A stretch of 64,000 nt of DNA from Saprospiraceae bacterium (lineage in GTDB: Bacteria; Bacteroidota; Bacteroidia; Chitinophagales; Saprospiraceae). Position 1 is the first letter of the stretch. Each line of letters begins with the position of its first letter. The position numbers and the translations under genes were made by a program. Location of the stretch: assembly GCA_958295895.1 (NCBI GenBank), contig CATQHI010000005.1:219540-283539 (forward strand). The letters run 5' to 3'. Positions 60,993-64,000 of the stretch are shown piece after piece. Under the pieces are notes generated by a model that saw nothing but the letters and a program-made list of their open reading frames with translations, did not search any database and had not been told where the DNA came from.

Positions 60993-61167
60993 AAAATGAG
61001 CCTTTATAGTGTACCTGAAAATAGATAGTTTTCTCTCCGTGCATTTGACCGGCAGGGGTCTGGGCGGCGGAGCGCAGGTGCCGTTCAAAAAGGCGTGCGT
61101 TGGCTTTTCACCCCGGAAGGAGCCAACGGGTAGCAGGACACCACTACGCACCGACTGCAAGCTAATG

Positions 61168-61566
61168 TCACGCATACGGGCTACAGTATTCACAGCGGCG
61201 GCAGTGGCGGATGTTAGCTACGTGCGCGACGAGTAAGCCCGCAGCCCCCAAATACATGATGTAGTCGCTGCCAGCTATACCGGACCGCTCACAGGCCAGG
61301 CCCACCGCCAGTACCAACCAGCCCAGCACCACGCTGCGTCGTATCCATACTAAGGTGGCCGAACGCACCGTCCCCCACACGGCCACCAAACTCACGAACA
61401 GAAAGACGATGTCGAGCATACTCCACCAGCCCCCCACCTTGCCGAGCAAGGGTAAAGCCGCGATGAGTAACGGAGTAAGCGCACAGTGAATCGCACAGAG
61501 CATACCGGCTACCAATCCTATCCGGTCGTAAGGTGAATGTTCGCGAGTTAGGGGAGGGATAATCAT
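61168..61566 (-). CDS. MerC-domain membrane protein
   Basis: 132 residues with four membrane helices. MerC-type metal site in helix 1, LCAIHCALTP (Cys24, His27, Cys28), and a cytoplasmic Cys/His tail HCRRCEYC (His121, Cys122, Cys125, Cys128). MerC was first known as a mercury importer; in Bacteroidota, MerC-domain genes are typical members of zinc (Zur) regulons. The ATG lies 14 bp from a palindromic operator like that of module A, so it heads a metal-responsive transcript that probably continues into the module-B ABC genes. Confidence 0.85.
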   Translation of the reverse strand: MIIPPLTREHSPYDRIGLVAGMLCAIHCALTPLLIAALPLLGKVGGWWSMLDIVFLFVSLVAVWGTVRSATLVWIRRSVVLGWLVLAVGLACERSGIAGSDYIMYLGAAGLLVAHVANIRHCRRCEYCSPYA

Positions 61567-61580
61567 CGGATCTTTAGCTA

Positions 61581-61597
61581 ATGCAACACAGTTGCAA
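61581..61597. promoter_or_regulatory. Palindromic operator ATGCAAC-ACA-GTTGCAA
   Basis: Same 17-bp form as at 50519-50535, 14 bp before the MerC start on the minus strand, and with the same flank: 13 of the last 14 bases CAGTTGCAATAATA are shared. Confidence 0.7.
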
Positions 61598-61674
61598 TAA
61601 TACGATCTTACGATTAACTGTGCAAGTCTCGACTAACTTCCGCAGTTGTGAGTGGGTAATTTAGTAGCACGGCA

Positions 61675-63882
61675 TCAAAACTGATTGACCAGCGTCACCT
61701 TCCCGATGAACTGCCGCTCGCGGAAGGGATCGTCCAGGCCAGTGAGCTGGTTATCGTTGTATACGAGGTAAACAAACGATAGCGGGCGGTACTCCCAGCT
61801 GCCCCGGATATTCCAGCGGCCCTGGTCGTCGAAGGTGTTGTACTGGTAAAAGGCGGAAAGCTGCACGCGGGGGTTAAGCGCAAAGCGGGCCCCCACCGTC
61901 GTGAGGTTGGTCCGGAGGTTTTCGATTGCCTCGCCCAGCCGCTGCAGGTCGTTGTACTCGTGGTCGGCCGAGATGGATACGTGGGGAATGGGCGCGTAGC
62001 GTACCCCGCCGGTTACGGTGAGTCGGTTGCCGTTATAGAAGCCGCCCCAGCTAACACTGGTAGACAGGGATAGCTGCCGCGATTGATCGGTGTTGTAGTT
62101 GACTTGTTGACGGGTGTAGTAGTACCGCCGTTCGGCAATCTCCACGCCTAGGGGGGCAAAGTCGAAGTTGATGTTCTGCCAGGTGGGATAAATGGCGTAC
62201 TCGAGAAAACTGCCGTCGGTGAACAGCAGGTAGATCGGAAACAGGTAAATATTCGCCTGCTGAAAGTTCCCCGGATCGTTGGCGTCGTGGTAGTAGTTAA
62301 AGAAGGCCCCGGGATCGAAGCGTCGTATCCAGGATATATTCTTCGGGCGGACGATAAAGTAACCCCCGGGGTTATGCTGGATCACGTTGCGCTGGAACAC
62401 GAACCCCATATCCGGGCGGTAGTCTTGGCTCACGAAATTGGTGAGCCAGCCCAGGTACAGCTTATTGGTATTGTAGCCCGTAAAAAAAGTGCCGGCCAGG
62501 CCCAGGGTGTCGCTGGTATTATCCCGGGAGCCCGATAGCAGGTAGGAGACCGTCAGCTCGTTTTTGGGCCGGATCAGCCCGTCGACGGTCAGCGTCGTGT
62601 TGTCATTCTGGCGCGTGCCCAGCTCGTCGGAAGATTCATTCAGGCGGTGAGTGAGCATGACCCCCACATTGCTCTCCTGTCCGTAGCTCTGCAGGTACCG
62701 CGCCACGGCAAAACTAGCGGCGGGGCTGCGGTCGGTTTCCGCCTGGTGGACATACAGTCCGGCCACGGCCCGTTTTTCGTTGCGCATGGTGTAGCGCGCC
62801 CCGGCGTGAATGGGGGCCGGCTCGGCGTTAAAATTCCCCTGTAGGCCGATGCGGCGACTGAAGAAGGGAACCACGGCGGTGTTACTGGCCCCGGCCCAGA
62901 TGCCGGAGTTTTCCAGAAAGAACTGTCGCCGCTCCGGGAAGAAGATATTGAAGCGTTCGAGGTTATTGACCGCCCGGTCTACATCGGCCTGGGCGAAGTC
63001 CGTATTGAAGGTCAGATCGAGGACGGAGCGCGGATTGATCGCCCACTTCACGTCACCGCCCACCTTTACGTCACCGGCGGACCTGCGCTGACCATCCGCT
63101 TCGGTATCCTCGTACTCGTATAGGGCGTAGGGCTCTACGCGTACGTTAGCGCTGGGCTCCGGCAGCTCCAGTCCCTCCAGCCGGGCGGCGTAGGTCATCC
63201 GGTAGGGGGAAAAGGACTGCGGGATGGCGGGGAATACCGTCTGTTCGTACTCTCGGCGGGCCAGTCGCAGCAGGGTGATGCCCCAGGTCGGGTCGTCTGC
63301 TGTGAGCTGTTGCGTATACCGGATGGATTTGAACGGGATGGCAAACTCCGCGTAGTACCCCGTGTCCGTGCGCTCGGTACGCACCGACCAGAGGGCGTTC
63401 CAGTCGTTGTCGGTATTTTCGTCGTTGAAATTCTGTAGATCCCGCTGATTGCCGTAGGGGGTAGTCTGGAAGGATACGCAGTACTGCTTCAGGTTTTGCG
63501 GATCGAGCTGAATGCCGAGAATATCGTTTTCGCCCCAGAAGAAGTCACGACGAAGGTCCTGCGCCCTTACCCCCTTTCTGCCGAGGGAGTCCGCCGCAAA
63601 GAACCCCACGTAAATATTCTTGTCATCGTAAAGTATCCGGGCATCGGTGGGGTAGCGGTACGGCCCGCCCTGCCGGGGTTCCACGCGGAAGAACTCGGTA
63701 ATCGGTGCGGCGTCTTCCCAGTCCGGTTCATTCAGCTTACCGTCGATCGTTATTTTACCGGTGGCCCGCTGCGCGTGCACGGTGGGGGGCACTACCGGAG
63801 GGGGAAACTGGCCTTCCTGGCCGCGCAGGACAATCGCAAGCGTACCGATGAAGGCGATCAAATAAAACCGAGTGGTGGTCAT
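61675..63882 (-). CDS. DUF5916 outer-membrane protein with CBM9-like domain
   Basis: 735 residues: signal peptide MTTTRFYLIAFIGTLAIVLRG, a carbohydrate-binding family-9-like domain (about 40-215; ITIDGKLNEPDWEDAAPITEFFRVEP), then a DUF5916 beta-barrel (about 235-735) that ends FIGKVTLVNQF. Such proteins are outer-membrane barrels of unknown role, frequent in Bacteroidota and Gemmatimonadota. On the same strand as MerC but its stop is 108 bp before that gene's start, with the operator in between. A scrap of a second copy is seen at 57459. Confidence 0.87.
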   Translation of the reverse strand: MTTTRFYLIAFIGTLAIVLRGQEGQFPPPVVPPTVHAQRATGKITIDGKLNEPDWEDAAPITEFFRVEPRQGGPYRYPTDARILYDDKNIYVGFFAADSLGRKGVRAQDLRRDFFWGENDILGIQLDPQNLKQYCVSFQTTPYGNQRDLQNFNDENTDNDWNALWSVRTERTDTGYYAEFAIPFKSIRYTQQLTADDPTWGITLLRLARREYEQTVFPAIPQSFSPYRMTYAARLEGLELPEPSANVRVEPYALYEYEDTEADGQRRSAGDVKVGGDVKWAINPRSVLDLTFNTDFAQADVDRAVNNLERFNIFFPERRQFFLENSGIWAGASNTAVVPFFSRRIGLQGNFNAEPAPIHAGARYTMRNEKRAVAGLYVHQAETDRSPAASFAVARYLQSYGQESNVGVMLTHRLNESSDELGTRQNDNTTLTVDGLIRPKNELTVSYLLSGSRDNTSDTLGLAGTFFTGYNTNKLYLGWLTNFVSQDYRPDMGFVFQRNVIQHNPGGYFIVRPKNISWIRRFDPGAFFNYYHDANDPGNFQQANIYLFPIYLLFTDGSFLEYAIYPTWQNINFDFAPLGVEIAERRYYYTRQQVNYNTDQSRQLSLSTSVSWGGFYNGNRLTVTGGVRYAPIPHVSISADHEYNDLQRLGEAIENLRTNLTTVGARFALNPRVQLSAFYQYNTFDDQGRWNIRGSWEYRPLSFVYLVYNDNQLTGLDDPFRERQFIGKVTLVNQF

Positions 63883-63924
63883 CTGGCGCAGTTTCCGTGT
63901 ATGTCCTGCCGGGCCCGTTGCCCT

Positions 63925-63942
63925 GCACCTGCGGCCCCGCCC
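63925..63942 (+). repeat. 18-bp dispersed repeat copy (full match)
   Basis: GCACCTGCGGCCCCGCCC, 42 bp upstream of the DUF5916 start and antisense to it. Confidence 0.85.
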
Positions 63943-64000
63943 ACCAGGTTACGCGACAAGCTGCCGTGTTTGTGGCGGCGGTGGGACCGGAGGTTAGCCA

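Noticed and set aside
15405..61081. More copies of the 18-bp repeat at 15401-15412, 45777-45794 and 61061-61081
   Set aside because: They match at 14-15 of 18 bases or need a gap, too weak to count in GC-rich DNA; mentioned only as possible decayed copies.
1..64000. CRISPR array or tandem repeats made by the 18-bp repeat
   Set aside because: Copies are kilobases apart with no regular spacing, and no Cas-type gene is present.
1..64000. tRNA, rRNA or riboswitch
   Set aside because: No cloverleaf, GTTCRA-type T-loop in context, rRNA block or known aptamer pattern was seen by eye; a covariance-model search would be needed to exclude small RNAs.

Overview
The window looks like chromosomal DNA of a GC-rich Bacteroidota, most likely a marine Saprospiria/Lewinella-type bacterium. 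The support is a GldD gliding lipoprotein, TonB receptors with carboxypeptidase-like N-terminal domains, MtaB, DUF3526-type ABC permeases, and promoters with the Bacteroidota -7 box TAnnTTTG. The genus is inference. I saw no rRNA, tRNA or CRISPR array.

Layout. 0-6.3 kb: a carbohydrate block (GH9 end, alginate-lyase-family lyase, GH2) with two tandem DUF892 ferritin-like genes. 6.3-11.7 kb: hydrolase-OsmC fusion, a response-regulator/thioredoxin-reductase-like fusion with its cyclic-nucleotide-domain histidine kinase, and a MazF-type toxin-antitoxin pair. 11.8-27.5 kb: paired small secreted proteins, gldD, a RamB-like regulator, a glycosyltransferase, a transglutaminase-like lipoprotein, a TonB receptor, a 30-residue lipoprotein, aconitase, mtaB, GT2, a HAD phosphatase and xerD. 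27.6-36.1 kb: DUF4412, a sugar aminotransferase, KTSC, GH5, META, hydrolase, NIPSNAP, GH13 and aldo/keto reductase genes. 36.3-49.2 kb: a large haem-binding dehydrogenase-like protein, two Uma2 genes, an LRR-DUF1963 protein, a broken AAA ATPase, a dioxygenase, an IS3 element between two gene remnants, and a class II photolyase. 49.2-63.9 kb: an outer-membrane and ABC transport region.

The most interesting system is at 50.5-61.6 kb. Two homologous ABC modules (ATPase plus two DUF3526 permeases each) face each other; one carries a siderophore-type TonB receptor, the other a MerC-domain protein. Nearly the same 17-bp palindrome (TTGCAAC-N3-GTTGCAA type) sits 13-14 bp before the first gene of each arm. 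I infer one metal-responsive, probably Zur/Fur-like regulon for metal or metallophore handling.

A second window-wide signal is an 18-bp non-palindromic repeat, GCACCYGCGNCCCCGCCC: 11 full matches plus several near matches, mostly near gene starts or in signal-peptide codons. A third is a set of promoters whose -7 box lies four bases from the ATG, implying leaderless mRNAs.

Many genes carry single-base indels, mostly in short G or C runs and densest at 27.2-31.6 kb. These look mainly like sequencing or assembly errors, so those genes are given as reconstructed full-length CDS. The AAA ATPase and the fragments beside the IS look truly broken.
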